A stretch of 64,000 bases of DNA from JANWJE01 sp044326545 (GCA_044326545.1 JBIRBM010000001.1:223498-287497); one strand, 5' to 3'. Positions 42,811 through 51,580 are shown, counted from the first letter of the stretch. Numbers and translations are program-made. The notes: generated from the sequence alone by a model not told the origin.

Positions 42811-44034
42811 GTGAGTATTATTTTGTATAATCCAGTCAATTCATTTATCCCTCGTCATTCTATTCAGATTGAACCATTGAATCTACATACGGAAGGTAGG
42901 AAAGAGATCGAAAGTTCGGAAAAAGAAAGTGGAGATAGAGAATGTTTTTCGACAACTCAACAAGCATTCGGCGATCCTCAGTTAGGGATTTCCCTTAAAC
43001 AAGAGGACGCTTTTAAGTTAGGAGCTGATGTAGAGTCCTCTTGTTTAGCGGGCATTGTTGGTCTTAAGCAGAGGCTTTCGATTGCTGATCGATTAGCGCG
43101 CAATCAGATAGATGCGATGAGTCAACAAGAAAATGAGCAGCCAAAAGGCTATAGGGACAGTCCATTGATTTTGAAACCGAAAGGTATCTTAAAGAAGCAG
43201 AAATACATCACGATTGAGGGGGAAATTCGCAGAATTAATCTGAAGTTGATAGGGATAGGTTCTTCTATCGGATTGAGAAACGTCATGGAAGATCATGAGA
43301 TTGCGAGTGAGGGGATGTTTTCGGTCCAAGGAAAAGAGTATTCATTTGATTTATTTGGAATATTTGATGGACATGGGGGAGCAAACGCTTCTTTTTATGT
43401 AAAGATGAATATCCAACAATATCTAATCGAGGCTTTGGAAGGAGAAAATCAACAGGCATTAACGGATGAAGGGATTTTTTTAGCTTTAAAGAAATGCTTG
43501 ACAAAACTTGATGAAGATTATGAAGGTGTAGATGGAACAACAGCTACGATCGCTCTTATTTTAGAGGGAAAAGTTTGGGTAGCCAATGTGGGGGATTCGA
43601 GAATTATTTTTATTGATAAAGAAGGGAACACGATTCAAGCGACTGAAGATGCTAAACCCAATATGCCGACGTACCTTAAGAAAATAGTGAAACTTGAAGG
43701 GGAAATCGAATTGATTCGTGGTTGTTGGAGAATCAATGGGGTGCTCGCTGTAGCCAGAGCGATTGGAGATAAACAAATCAAAGGTTCAACTGGTTTGTGT
43801 TGTGTTTCCCCCAGTCCTAAAATCACCTCTTTCCCTTTAGCCGATTTTGATAAGGGACATTTAGTCTTGGCGTGTGATGGTCTTTATGACGCGGCTTCCA
43901 CGAACGAAATAGGGGCGGCTGTCTATTCAATGGTCAATAGATATTCTCTTGAAGTTATCTGTAGAAAACTTGTTTATTGCGCCATTAAAAATGGTTCAGA
44001 AGATAATGTGAGTGTGATGATTGTTAAATTATAA
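42811..44034 (+). CDS. PP2C-type Ser/Thr protein phosphatase with N-terminal extension
   Basis: PP2C enzymes are Mg/Mn-dependent phosphatases. The catalytic domain (about 145-407) has E160-D161 (RNVMEDHE), D186-G187 (FGIFDGHGG), GTTATIALI, VANVGDSR, VARAIGDK, D356 (LACDGLYD) and D398-N399 (SEDNVSVMIV), so all metal-binding acids are present. About 140 residues precede it, rich in Glu, Ser and Gln with no domain I know, possibly an export or targeting region. The frame begins with GTG at 42811 and no Shine-Dalgarno, so the start is uncertain. The DGHGG form is closer to eukaryotic-type PP2C than to the bacterial SpoIIE or PrpC styles (inference). Confidence 0.85.
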   Translation: MSIILYNPVNSFIPRHSIQIEPLNLHTEGRKEIESSEKESGDRECFSTTQQAFGDPQLGISLKQEDAFKLGADVESSCLAGIVGLKQRLSIADRLARNQIDAMSQQENEQPKGYRDSPLILKPKGILKKQKYITIEGEIRRINLKLIGIGSSIGLRNVMEDHEIASEGMFSVQGKEYSFDLFGIFDGHGGANASFYVKMNIQQYLIEALEGENQQALTDEGIFLALKKCLTKLDEDYEGVDGTTATIALILEGKVWVANVGDSRIIFIDKEGNTIQATEDAKPNMPTYLKKIVKLEGEIELIRGCWRINGVLAVARAIGDKQIKGSTGLCCVSPSPKITSFPLADFDKGHLVLACDGLYDAASTNEIGAAVYSMVNRYSLEVICRKLVYCAIKNGSEDNVSVMIVKL

Positions 44035-44101
44035 TAGAAAAAAAATTTGGTCTAAAATAATTCAAACACTCAACAATACGCTGTCTGTGTAAAGACCGTG
44101 T

Positions 44102-45433
44102 CTACAGATGGGATGAGGTGACGAGATCTCCCAGCAAAGTTTGATGGCTGTAGCTATGTACCTTGACTTGCTGCAGTGTCCCGATTAATTCGTCTCCTCC
44201 CGCAAATAAAACATTTTTCCAGCAGCGGGTTTTTCCTTTCAAAAAATCAGTCTCTTTTGAACTGCGTTTTTCGACTAAAACTTCGACGGTTTGCCCAAGC
44301 ATCGCTTGCCGTTGCTTAATGTAAATGAGGTCTTGAAGTTGAAGAAGCTGTTGCAACCTCTCTTGCTTGACGTCTTCAGGAATATCATCCCTCCAACGCA
44401 TCGCCGGAGTACCTTTACGGGGGCTATAAGAAAATAAAAAAGCAACAGAATATTCAATTTCCTTCATTAAGCGATAGGTCTCTTGGAACTCATCATCTGT
44501 CTCCGTAGGAAAGCCCACAATGATATCAGTTCCTAAAGCGACGTTGGGGACAATGTCTTTAAGCAGGTGGACTTTTTCAATGTATTGTTCAACGGTGTAA
44601 ATCCGGTGCATTTTCTTGAGAACCCGATTCGCTCCTGCTTGCAAAGGGAAATGAACAAACTCGCATAGCGATTTTAAATCCCGGATCGCTTCCATTAACT
44701 CCCGGGTGATATCCACCGGGTGGCTGGTCATAAATCTGACTCTTTCTATGCCAGGAATCTGATCGATCTGATAAAGCAGGTCATGAAAAAGACAGCTCCA
44801 CTCAGGCTGGTCCTTCCCGTAGCTATTGACGTTCTGACCGAGCAATGTGATTTCCTTGTATCCTTGGTGGACCAGTTGGCGGCACTCTTCTAAGATGCTG
44901 GCAGGGGCACGTGAAACTTCTTGTCCTCTGGTGTAGGGAACAACGCAGTAGGTGCAGAATTTATCGCATCCCCGAATAATGGACACGTAGGCCTTGACTT
45001 TATCTTCCCTCTTGGCATTCAGATAGTCTAGTTCATAAGTGAACTGATCATCCGTGCGAGCCATCTGCTTGCCGGTTGATAAAATTTCATCCAGGACGTG
45101 GTTAAGTTCGTGGATATTATTGGTTCCCAAGACAAAATCGATGTGAGGCAGTTTTTGAAAAAGGGTCTCTTTTTTTGCATTGGCCATGCAACCGGTGACC
45201 CCTATGATGGCATTTTTTTTACGGTTACGCCCAAGTATTCCGAGTTTTCCCATCACTTTACGCTCTGCAAGATCGCGGATTGAACAGGTGTTGAATAACA
45301 GCAGATCCGCATCCCATTCATCTAGGCAACGGATGAGGCCCCTGCTTTCAAGCAGTCCAATCATAATTTCAGAGTCTAGCTCGTTCATTTGGCAGCCGTA
45401 AGTGCGAACATAAAAAGATTTCAGTTGTCTCAT
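44102..45433 (-). CDS. miaB: tRNA-2-methylthio-N6-isopentenyladenosine37 synthase MiaB
   Basis: MiaB adds a methylthio group to i6A37 of tRNAs reading UNN codons, using two 4Fe-4S clusters. Auxiliary cluster ligands are C14 (YGCQMNELDSE), C50 (NTCSIRD) and C82 (TGCMA). The radical-SAM cluster is C156-x3-C160-x2-C163 (GCDKFCTYC), followed by VVPYTRGQEVSR. The 443-aa length and C-terminal TRAM-like part are normal. The GCQMNE form distinguishes it from the MtaB at 34250. It is convergent with the PP2C gene, 67 nt apart with no clear terminator. Confidence 0.96.
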   Translation of the reverse strand: MRQLKSFYVRTYGCQMNELDSEIMIGLLESRGLIRCLDEWDADLLLFNTCSIRDLAERKVMGKLGILGRNRKKNAIIGVTGCMANAKKETLFQKLPHIDFVLGTNNIHELNHVLDEILSTGKQMARTDDQFTYELDYLNAKREDKVKAYVSIIRGCDKFCTYCVVPYTRGQEVSRAPASILEECRQLVHQGYKEITLLGQNVNSYGKDQPEWSCLFHDLLYQIDQIPGIERVRFMTSHPVDITRELMEAIRDLKSLCEFVHFPLQAGANRVLKKMHRIYTVEQYIEKVHLLKDIVPNVALGTDIIVGFPTETDDEFQETYRLMKEIEYSVAFLFSYSPRKGTPAMRWRDDIPEDVKQERLQQLLQLQDLIYIKQRQAMLGQTVEVLVEKRSSKETDFLKGKTRCWKNVLFAGGDELIGTLQQVKVHSYSHQTLLGDLVTSSHL

Positions 45434-45542
45434 AACATGTCTTGCGTATAAAAATATTAAAAATAATGGTAAGAACCATCTTAGATGGAATCTTTCTTTT
45501 ATTCAATAGCAATTCACACTAAAAAATAAGATTAGATAGATC

Positions 45543-45683
45543 TTAAAAGGCTTTTCCGCTCCCTTCAGATCCTTTTGATTCTTTCATCCAATCGCCCAAT
45601 GATCGCAACCACGCATCGTGCTCAAAGATTCTGAACAGCTTCTTAAAAAAAGCTTGGCAAAAATAAGAGGAAATCGATATCAT
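45543..45683 (-). CDS. possible 46-aa small ORF
   Basis: A minus-strand frame from ATG 45683 to TAA 45543 encodes a 46-residue peptide with a protein-like composition (FKKLFRIFEHDAW, then GDWMKESKG). It lies in the ~400-nt gap between miaB and rplM, which otherwise shows no RNA gene or repeat I can name. No Shine-Dalgarno is visible. It could be chance or the remnant of a larger gene. Confidence 0.25.
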   Translation of the reverse strand: MISISSYFCQAFFKKLFRIFEHDAWLRSLGDWMKESKGSEGSGKAF

Positions 45684-45853
45684 AGCGCTTTCATTCTAGT
45701 AAAATCACTGGCCGACCCAAATCAATCAGAGGGGAGCCGAGCTTTTCTTAAAGAATGTTGTCAAATTAAAAAGTTTTGCTAAGCTTCAAAAAAAAATAAT
45801 TTGAGACCTCTCTTTTGATAAAGAAAAGTTAACTTATGCATAAGGTTCGGAAC

Positions 45854-46294
45854 ATGCAAAAACAGGCAAAGACATTCATTCCAAATAATAATAAGAAACA
45901 GCTGAACTGGTTTATTTTGGATGCTGCTGGGAAAACATTAGGGCGTTTAGCGTGTGAAATTTCAAAAATTTTACGTGGTAAGCATAAGCCTATTTTCACA
46001 ACTTATTTGGATTGCGGAGATGGCGTTATTGTTGTTAACGCAGACAAGATCGAAGTAACAGGGTCAAAAGAGGCTCAGAAGCTTTATCACTATTACACAG
46101 GACACATGAGTGGTCTTCGTGAAGTCCCTTATCGTACAATGAAGGCCCGTAAGCCTGAGTATATCATTGAGCATGCTGTAAAAGGGATGATGCCAAAAAG
46201 CCGCTTGGGGAGACAGCAATTGAAGAAATTGCGTGTTTTTGCAGGGGAGCAGCATGATCTTTCAGCACAGCAGCCTATTCAAGTTAACATTTAA
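45854..46294 (+). CDS. rplM: 50S ribosomal protein L13
   Basis: L13 is an early-assembling large-subunit protein. The product has the family signature LGRLACEISKILRGKHKP and the C-terminal GMMPKSRLGRQQLKKLRVF-type block with P-x-x-x-LGR. The frame is open from ATG 45836, but AAGG lies 8 nt upstream of the ATG at 45854, which gives a 146-aa protein close to family length. It is followed 17 nt later by rpsI, the usual bacterial pair. Confidence 0.96.
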   Translation: MQKQAKTFIPNNNKKQLNWFILDAAGKTLGRLACEISKILRGKHKPIFTTYLDCGDGVIVVNADKIEVTGSKEAQKLYHYYTGHMSGLREVPYRTMKARKPEYIIEHAVKGMMPKSRLGRQQLKKLRVFAGEQHDLSAQQPIQVNI

Positions 46295-46311
46295 GCAAGT
46301 TGAAGAGAAAT

Positions 46312-46701
46312 ATGATAGAAGAAACAGTAGCAACAGGACGACGCAAAACAGCTGTTGCGTCAGTTAGACTTAGAAGCGGTAAGGGTGCCGTTGATATAAA
46401 TGGTCGAAAATTGGAAGAGTACTTTCCATTGGAAATACAACGTAAGACTGTTTTCTCCCCTTTTGAAAGATTGGGTGGCCATAGTCGCTATGACATGATT
46501 ATTCGCGTTAAAGGTGGCGGTATCGAAGCTCAGGCGATTGCTATCCGTTTAGGGTTGGCCCGTGCTTTAGTTGAAAATGACGAAAATCTTCGTCATGATC
46601 TCAAGGCATTAGGTTATTTAACACGTGATTCGCGTAAAAAAGAACGTAAAAAATATGGACGTGCCGGAGCTCGTAAACGGTTCCAATTCTCCAAGCGCTA
46701 A
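46312..46701 (+). CDS. rpsI: 30S ribosomal protein S9
   Basis: S9 sits in the small-subunit head, with its C-terminal tail reaching the P-site tRNA. The sequence has ATGRRKTAVASVRL at the start, the GGG-x-x-x-QA core (KGGGIEAQAIAIRLGLARAL) and the expected basic tail ending FQFSKR. The frame extends to a TTG at 46300, but ATG 46312 with GAAGAG just upstream is better and gives 129 aa. It is cotranscribed with rplM and ends before a clear terminator. Confidence 0.96.
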   Translation: MIEETVATGRRKTAVASVRLRSGKGAVDINGRKLEEYFPLEIQRKTVFSPFERLGGHSRYDMIIRVKGGGIEAQAIAIRLGLARALVENDENLRHDLKALGYLTRDSRKKERKKYGRAGARKRFQFSKR

Positions 46702-46727
46702 TATTTTTCTCGTTGTTTTTGTTTTTT

Positions 46728-46758
46728 AAACACAAAGGGGTTCCTTTGTGTTTTTTTT
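46728..46758 (+). terminator. intrinsic terminator of rplM-rpsI
   Basis: AAACACAAAGG pairs with CCTTTGTGTTT (11 bp) around GGTT, followed by a T-run (TTTTTGTTTTT). It begins 27 nt after the rpsI stop and is the clearest rho-independent terminator in the window. Confidence 0.92.
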
Positions 46759-46908
46759 GTTTTTATCGCTCCGTATACATTTCGCGGCAGGTTTTTTATC
46801 CCCTTTTGAGAAATTCGTTGAGTTGAAGAAGGGCTCTCTCAGATGGAGCGTTGTTTTCATCTCAAATCACGCTCTTGGTGTGTGAAGTGAATTTTTAATA
46901 TTCAATTA

Positions 46909-46937
46909 TTGACAAAAAAAACATTAATTATTATAAT
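46909..46937 (+). promoter_or_regulatory. perfect consensus sigma-70 promoter
   Basis: TTGACA (46909-46914), a 17-nt spacer and TATAAT (46932-46937) match the consensus exactly. The transcript would start near 46944, about 110 nt before the next gene. The rest of the 350-nt gap after rpsI holds the terminator and a GGTGTGTGAAGTGAA motif at 46877-46891. Confidence 0.8.
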
Positions 46938-47053
46938 CTAATGAAATTTAGTTTTCTTTTTATTAGTTGTGTTGTGGATTAATTAAAAATGATGGCATAT
47001 TTTACGTTATTACATTTTTCCCTTTTTAAGGGATTAAAAAGGAGATGTTTTCG

Positions 47054-47866
47054 GTGACTCCTATTCATTTTGCGATTAATAGTCCTGAGTATCCCAAAAA
47101 CTTTCCTCAATCAATCACCCCTTCAGACATGCTTTTGATGTCAGAGCAAACTCTTGAACAATCTTTTAGAGCAGCTCAAGACGTTTTCAATCCCTATTTT
47201 TGTGTAGCTGTGGTTCAATCTGCAGATGAATCACGAACATATTATCAAATTTACGAGTCATCTTATTTTGCCACTTACGCAGCATGCCCAAACTTTAATC
47301 AACAAGACCCTGTTACTTCACGACTCATCGAGAAAGTGCATTATTTTATCATTGAATGCTTTCAATTCGATAAAGAGAGCATTTGTCAACCAACAAAGTT
47401 AGGCATAACCGCCAAAGAATTCGTTCCTTTAAAGGTTGATGATTTAGACTGTCGCTTAAAAACGTTGATTTTAGATGCCCTAAACCCTTATATTTTATCA
47501 GCTAATGATCATAAAGAAACGCAAAAATGTCGCAAAATACAGTACGTTATTGCAGATTTTATTAATGAACAAACTCTTTTTAATCATCTTAACCCTTCTC
47601 AAAAAGTTGAAGAAGTTGTTAAGTGGCTTTGGTGTTCGTCTCAGAACTCCAATGAAGGAAGGCTAAGATTACTTCAAGTATTGCTTGAGAATTTCGATAT
47701 CATTGAAAATTTTGAACAAAAGATTCTTGATATCCTCTCTTCGCCACTCTCCAATCCTATTGTCAATGAAGATGAAGAGGAATCAGTGGCACTTGCAATG
47801 CTTCTCGCTTTATTGGATGGTTCAATCGATCTTGAATGTTTTGACGCGCTATTAACAATTGGATGA
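47054..47866 (+). CDS. hypothetical protein, ~270 aa
   Basis: I do not recognise this protein. The N-terminal half has several Cys, Tyr and Phe residues, with a segment CPNFNQQDPVTSRLIEKVHYF that faintly recalls the second half of a RING/U-box fold; the first half is absent, so I do not call it one. The C-terminal half is helical and acidic (EDEEESVALAMLLALLDG). AGGAG abuts an ATG at 47045 and lies 9 nt before an in-frame GTG at 47054, so GTG 47054 is the likelier start. A perfect consensus promoter lies upstream. No signal peptide is seen. Confidence 0.6.
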   Translation: MTPIHFAINSPEYPKNFPQSITPSDMLLMSEQTLEQSFRAAQDVFNPYFCVAVVQSADESRTYYQIYESSYFATYAACPNFNQQDPVTSRLIEKVHYFIIECFQFDKESICQPTKLGITAKEFVPLKVDDLDCRLKTLILDALNPYILSANDHKETQKCRKIQYVIADFINEQTLFNHLNPSQKVEEVVKWLWCSSQNSNEGRLRLLQVLLENFDIIENFEQKILDILSSPLSNPIVNEDEEESVALAMLLALLDGSIDLECFDALLTIG

Positions 47867-48077
47867 GACGCCGTAAAAAAGATCCCTCTTAAAGACATCT
47901 TTTCAGATGTTGAGCACGATCCTTTGCTGTTATGAATGCGCCATAAACCCAGAAAAAAAATCAGAATATTTTTTAATATTCCGGACATTTTTTGTGAGTT
48001 GATAGCGAGTTTTAGCAAACAAATCATCGAATCAAAGATTTTGAACAAGGTCTTTAGCAGCGATCCTTTTTAGCTTC

Positions 48078-49040
48078 TTAAATTGAGATTGCTTTTCTTC
48101 CATTCACGATTTTCATGCTCTCAATCATTTTTTCTCGATTATATCCTTGAGCTGTTAATCTTTCGATTTCACGATCGCTTAGAGAAAAAGAAAGAGATTG
48201 TTCTCTCTTTTGACCCCCAATGTTTACTCCTCCCATCATTTTAATCGTTGGATGCTTTTTAGATCCATTCGAGTTGCTCATGCGACTACTGTAAGTCCTC
48301 AATTCTAAAGCTTGCCCCCAGGTTAAAGCTCTAAACCGTTGACGATTAATTCTGCTCAAAGGTTCGTCGTAGCCGTGAACTCGAACCCAGACCTTATAAT
48401 CTTCGCAAAATTTTTTGATTTTTTTTGCGATTAAAAGTCTTCGATTATCAAGAGAGCTAAATGTATCCTCAGAGACCTGCACAATATCCAAAGGATATTT
48501 GCTGTCAAATCCTTGTTTGAACATTCTTTCTGCTAATTCATCAATTGAAATTGCGTTGGCTGTTTGTCCATCTGAGGCTGCATCACTTACAGAGCTTTGG
48601 GAAAACAATACTTTTTTAGCGACTTCCTCAACCAACATTTCTTCTTTGTTGTCTGCAGAATCAATGATTCTAGGGGTGTCCGAAGGTGTTTTTTTTGTCC
48701 TTAACTCATTTACAGCATTTAAATCCGGTATTTTAACATAATCTCTAACGGGTTTTCTTTGCTTGATGATTGTATTTAAATATTCATCTGTAGTGAGTGC
48801 TTTCTCCAGTTTAGGAAATTCAGCGGTTGTGACCTGCGTGATTTTCTCGGCAACCAGCTTATTGTTCTCGGAGAGATGAATATTGGAAGTTTGCTTTTTC
48901 TTTTTCTTCGATTTTTCAACTGTTATGAAGCCCTCTGCATCAGTTAAAGGAGAGGCGTGTAAATTTGAAACTTGAATATTCATATCATTATGATCTTTAA
49001 AAAATACGTCAATGTTATTAAAAGATCTATTAAACCACAT
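48078..49040 (-). CDS. 320-aa protein with a ParB-like domain, putative effector or toxin-like
   Basis: Residues ~165-250 read like the ParB-type domain found in some polymorphic toxins: YPLDIVQVSEDTFSSLDNRR resembles PIDVV...G...S-x-DN-x-R, then VWVRVHGYDEPL and TWGQALELR match the downstream pattern (x-V-H-x-x-x-EPL and TWG-x-A). In other proteins this fold cuts nucleic acid or binds nucleotides. The first 160 residues are low-complexity and charged, with poly-Lys at 44-49. ATG 49040 has no Shine-Dalgarno; an internal ATG at residue 20 is possible. It is divergent from azoR and convergent with the previous gene. The family match is from memory. Confidence 0.5.
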   Translation of the reverse strand: MWFNRSFNNIDVFFKDHNDMNIQVSNLHASPLTDAEGFITVEKSKKKKKQTSNIHLSENNKLVAEKITQVTTAEFPKLEKALTTDEYLNTIIKQRKPVRDYVKIPDLNAVNELRTKKTPSDTPRIIDSADNKEEMLVEEVAKKVLFSQSSVSDAASDGQTANAISIDELAERMFKQGFDSKYPLDIVQVSEDTFSSLDNRRLLIAKKIKKFCEDYKVWVRVHGYDEPLSRINRQRFRALTWGQALELRTYSSRMSNSNGSKKHPTIKMMGGVNIGGQKREQSLSFSLSDREIERLTAQGYNREKMIESMKIVNGRKAISI

Positions 49041-49248
49041 TGAATTAAAGAATGTATAAAGTGTTTATTAACATTGTGATTATTCATTTATTAAAAAAAT
49101 AAATCGTTTTGATTGTGATTGTGTTATGATCAACTTTTTAGACGGGATGTTATCGTCTTCTTTTCGGCGAAAAATGATCGATCATAATCATTTGACAATA
49201 AGGGGAAGAAAGAGATAAAAAGAGGATAAAAGCATAGGAGCTAAAAAA

Positions 49249-49881
49249 ATGAGCCGTTTACTTTATATTGAAGCTTCTCCTCGAAAAAAAAGATCCTCTT
49301 CTATCGAAGTCGCACACGCCTACTTAAATGAATATCGTCAACATCATGTAGATAGCGAAGTTGAAACCTTAGATTTGTGGCACACCAATATCCCCCCCTT
49401 TGATGGTGACACAATTGAGGCTAAATATGCGATTATGAATGGGCATTCCCTGACAGAGATTGAACGCAAGTCGTGGAGAGAAGTTGAAGAGAGGATCCAT
49501 CATTTTAAAAAAGCCGATGCTTATCTGTTTTCCATTCCCATGTGGAATTTTGGTATTCCCTATCCACTTAAACATTATTTTGATGTGATTGTTCAACCTT
49601 CTTACACCTTCACTTTTTCTCCATCCACGGGATATCAAGGATTAGTGACGGGCAAACCTGCAGTTGTGATTTACTCTCGCGGGGGGGCCTACGGCCCGGG
49701 AACCGGGGCAGAAGCCTTTGATCTACAAAAACCTTATATGGAGAGTGTCTTACGATTCATCGGGTTTACTGACATTCAATCCATTTTGATTGAGCCGACA
49801 ATGAGTCCTCCCGAAGAGAAGGAACAACTCATGAATCGCGCTAAAAATGAAGCGATTCAATTGGCAAAACGATCAAGGTAA
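49249..49881 (+). CDS. azoR: FMN-dependent NADH:quinone/azo oxidoreductase
   Basis: AzoR enzymes are flavodoxin-fold dimers that reduce quinones and azo compounds with NADH. The 210-aa protein shows the N-terminal phosphate-binding loop IEASPRKKRSSS, the PMWNFGIPYPLKHYFD segment that contacts FMN, and SRGGAYGPGTG. AGGAG lies 8 nt upstream of the ATG. It is a single gene, possibly protecting against quinone stress. A hairpin follows. Confidence 0.9.
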   Translation: MSRLLYIEASPRKKRSSSIEVAHAYLNEYRQHHVDSEVETLDLWHTNIPPFDGDTIEAKYAIMNGHSLTEIERKSWREVEERIHHFKKADAYLFSIPMWNFGIPYPLKHYFDVIVQPSYTFTFSPSTGYQGLVTGKPAVVIYSRGGAYGPGTGAEAFDLQKPYMESVLRFIGFTDIQSILIEPTMSPPEEKEQLMNRAKNEAIQLAKRSR

Positions 49882-49941
49882 ACAGACGTCTCTCATCTTG
49901 ACTCTAATCCCTTCCTTCTCTAATATTCACTTCATCACTTC

Positions 49942-49966
49942 CCTTGCGCACTCTTGATGCGTAAGG
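49942..49966 (+). terminator. hairpin after azoR containing the recurring GCGTAAGGTGA motif
   Basis: CCTTGCGCA (49942-49950) pairs with TGCGTAAGG (49958-49966), allowing one G-U pair, around a 7-nt loop. It lies 61 nt after azoR. The right arm continues as TGAATTGA, matching the motif seen after other genes. No T-run follows. Confidence 0.45.
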
Positions 49967-50005
49967 TGAATTGATCATCTCATATTCAATTCTCGACGTA
50001 ACTTA

Positions 50006-50797
50006 ATGAACCTATCGTTTTTACAGTTTTTATCGTCTGTTGGAGAATACGTCCTCCTGATTATAGGGGTGATTTGGGTTTCTTTTCGTCGTCCTCCCGC
50101 TTGGATATTAATACGGGATCAATTATTTGATATAGGCGTTATGTCTTTACCCGTTGTGGCAATTACCGGATTTTCGACGGGGATGGTCCTCGCTGCCCAG
50201 TCCTATTTTCAATTATCTGATAAAGGATTGACAAGTGCCACCGGATTAATGGTGACGAAAGCGATGCTGGTTGAATTAGGCCCTATTTTAACGGCTTTTA
50301 TGGTGACCGGAAGAGTTGGAGCAGCGATGTGTGCAGAGCTTGGAACGATGCGTGTCACAGAGCAAATCGATGCCATGCGCTCGATGTCGGTCAATCCTTT
50401 GCGTTACCTGGTCGCCCCTCGTTTTATTGCCGGGATTCTGATGATGCCTCTTTTAACCGTGTTTAGTGCCGTGATGGGGATTTTGGGGGGGTATATTTTG
50501 GCAGTTGGGTATTATGGCATGTCTCCAAGTTCTTTTATCGATCCTCTTCCTATTCATGTCACACGATTCGATTTTTTTAGCGGGATTTTTAAATCTGTTG
50601 TATTTGCCGGCATCATTGTGACAATTTCGTGTTACAAAGGGATGACAACCCGCGGAGGTGCTGCCGGAGTGGGACGCTCGACAACAAGTAGTGTTGTGAT
50701 TTGCTATTCGGTGATTTTAATTTCTAATTTTTTACTCACCCTTGGGCTAAATTCTTCTTATGATTATATTAATGATTTCTTGAATAAATGGTTTTAA
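50006..50797 (+). CDS. mlaE: MlaE-type lipid ABC transporter permease
   Basis: MlaE permeases move phospholipids between inner and outer membrane with MlaF and MlaD. The 263-aa protein has the family length, about five membrane helices and the conserved middle VELGPILTAFMVTGRVGAAMCAELGTMRVTEQIDAM (read in parts). The C-terminal YKGMTTRGGAAGVG loop is also typical. The ATG follows GTAACTTA without a strong Shine-Dalgarno. mlaF begins 7 nt after the stop. Confidence 0.94.
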   Translation: MNLSFLQFLSSVGEYVLLIIGVIWVSFRRPPAWILIRDQLFDIGVMSLPVVAITGFSTGMVLAAQSYFQLSDKGLTSATGLMVTKAMLVELGPILTAFMVTGRVGAAMCAELGTMRVTEQIDAMRSMSVNPLRYLVAPRFIAGILMMPLLTVFSAVMGILGGYILAVGYYGMSPSSFIDPLPIHVTRFDFFSGIFKSVVFAGIIVTISCYKGMTTRGGAAGVGRSTTSSVVICYSVILISNFLLTLGLNSSYDYINDFLNKWF

Positions 50798-50804
50798 TTC
50801 ACTC

Positions 50805-51578
50805 ATGATTCACGTTCACGATGTTTGGAAGCGCTATGGCAATCTCGAGGTTTTAAAAGGCTTAACCCTTGATATTTTTGATGGCGAAACGTTGGTGATT
50901 TTAGGCAGATCAGGGGTTGGAAAAAGTGTTTTGCTTAAGCAAATCATTGGTTTGGAAGTTCCTGATAAAGGATATATAGAGGTGGATGGAACCCTTGTCA
51001 CAGATTTAAACGCCCGGACGTTTCGTCCTGGGCTTAAACCAATGGGTATGTTGTTTCAAGGATCTGCCTTGTTTGATTCAATGGACGTGGGAGACAATAC
51101 CTCTTTTTATTTGCGCCAACATTACCCCTCCCTTCCCTTTTCAGAAGTGTCGGACAGGGTCGCCGAAGCGTTGGAGATGGTTGGGTTGAAAGGCATTCAA
51201 AGAAAAATGCCTTCAGAATTATCGGGTGGAATGCGTAAGAGGGCAGCTTTAGCGCGCCTCATCGTCTATCGCCCGGAAATTATTTTGTATGATGAGCCGA
51301 CAACAGGGCTGGATCCGATTACCTCTATGCAGATTAACGATTTAATCAATCAAACAAAAAAAGAGCTCAAAGCGACAAGCATTGTTGTGACACATGATAT
51401 CCGCTCTGCTCTAGAGGTTGGCGATCGACTCGCATTTCATGCAGATGGTAAGATTGCACAGATTGCGGCTAAAAAAGAATTTTTAGAAATTGACGACCCT
51501 CTTCTCCGGGAATTTTTTAATAATAGTATCATCGATAAAGCAGATTTAGAGATGTATAAAAATCGTGGAGGATTTTAA
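50805..51578 (+). CDS. mlaF: MlaF-type lipid ABC transporter ATPase
   Basis: This is the ATPase of the Mla-type lipid transporter. Walker A is GRSGVGKS, the signature is LSGGMRKRAALARL and Walker B is ILYDEPTTGLDP, followed by a VVTHD switch. LSGGM-RV/K-RAALAR is typical of the MlaF subgroup. The 257-aa length fits. It lies between mlaE and mlaD with gaps of 7 and 2 nt. Confidence 0.95.
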   Translation: MIHVHDVWKRYGNLEVLKGLTLDIFDGETLVILGRSGVGKSVLLKQIIGLEVPDKGYIEVDGTLVTDLNARTFRPGLKPMGMLFQGSALFDSMDVGDNTSFYLRQHYPSLPFSEVSDRVAEALEMVGLKGIQRKMPSELSGGMRKRAALARLIVYRPEIILYDEPTTGLDPITSMQINDLINQTKKELKATSIVVTHDIRSALEVGDRLAFHADGKIAQIAAKKEFLEIDDPLLREFFNNSIIDKADLEMYKNRGGF

Positions 51579-51580
51579 CG

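Noticed and set aside
47260..47360. RING/U-box-like segment (CPNFNQQDPVTSRLIEKVHYF)
   Set aside because: Only a faint likeness to the second half of a U-box; the first half is missing, so no E3 ligase call is made.
47674..48048. Minus-strand 124-codon frame overlapping the end of the 47054-47866 gene
   Set aside because: Most of it is antisense to a better-supported gene, it has no ribosome binding site, and the composition of the overlapping half follows the other strand.
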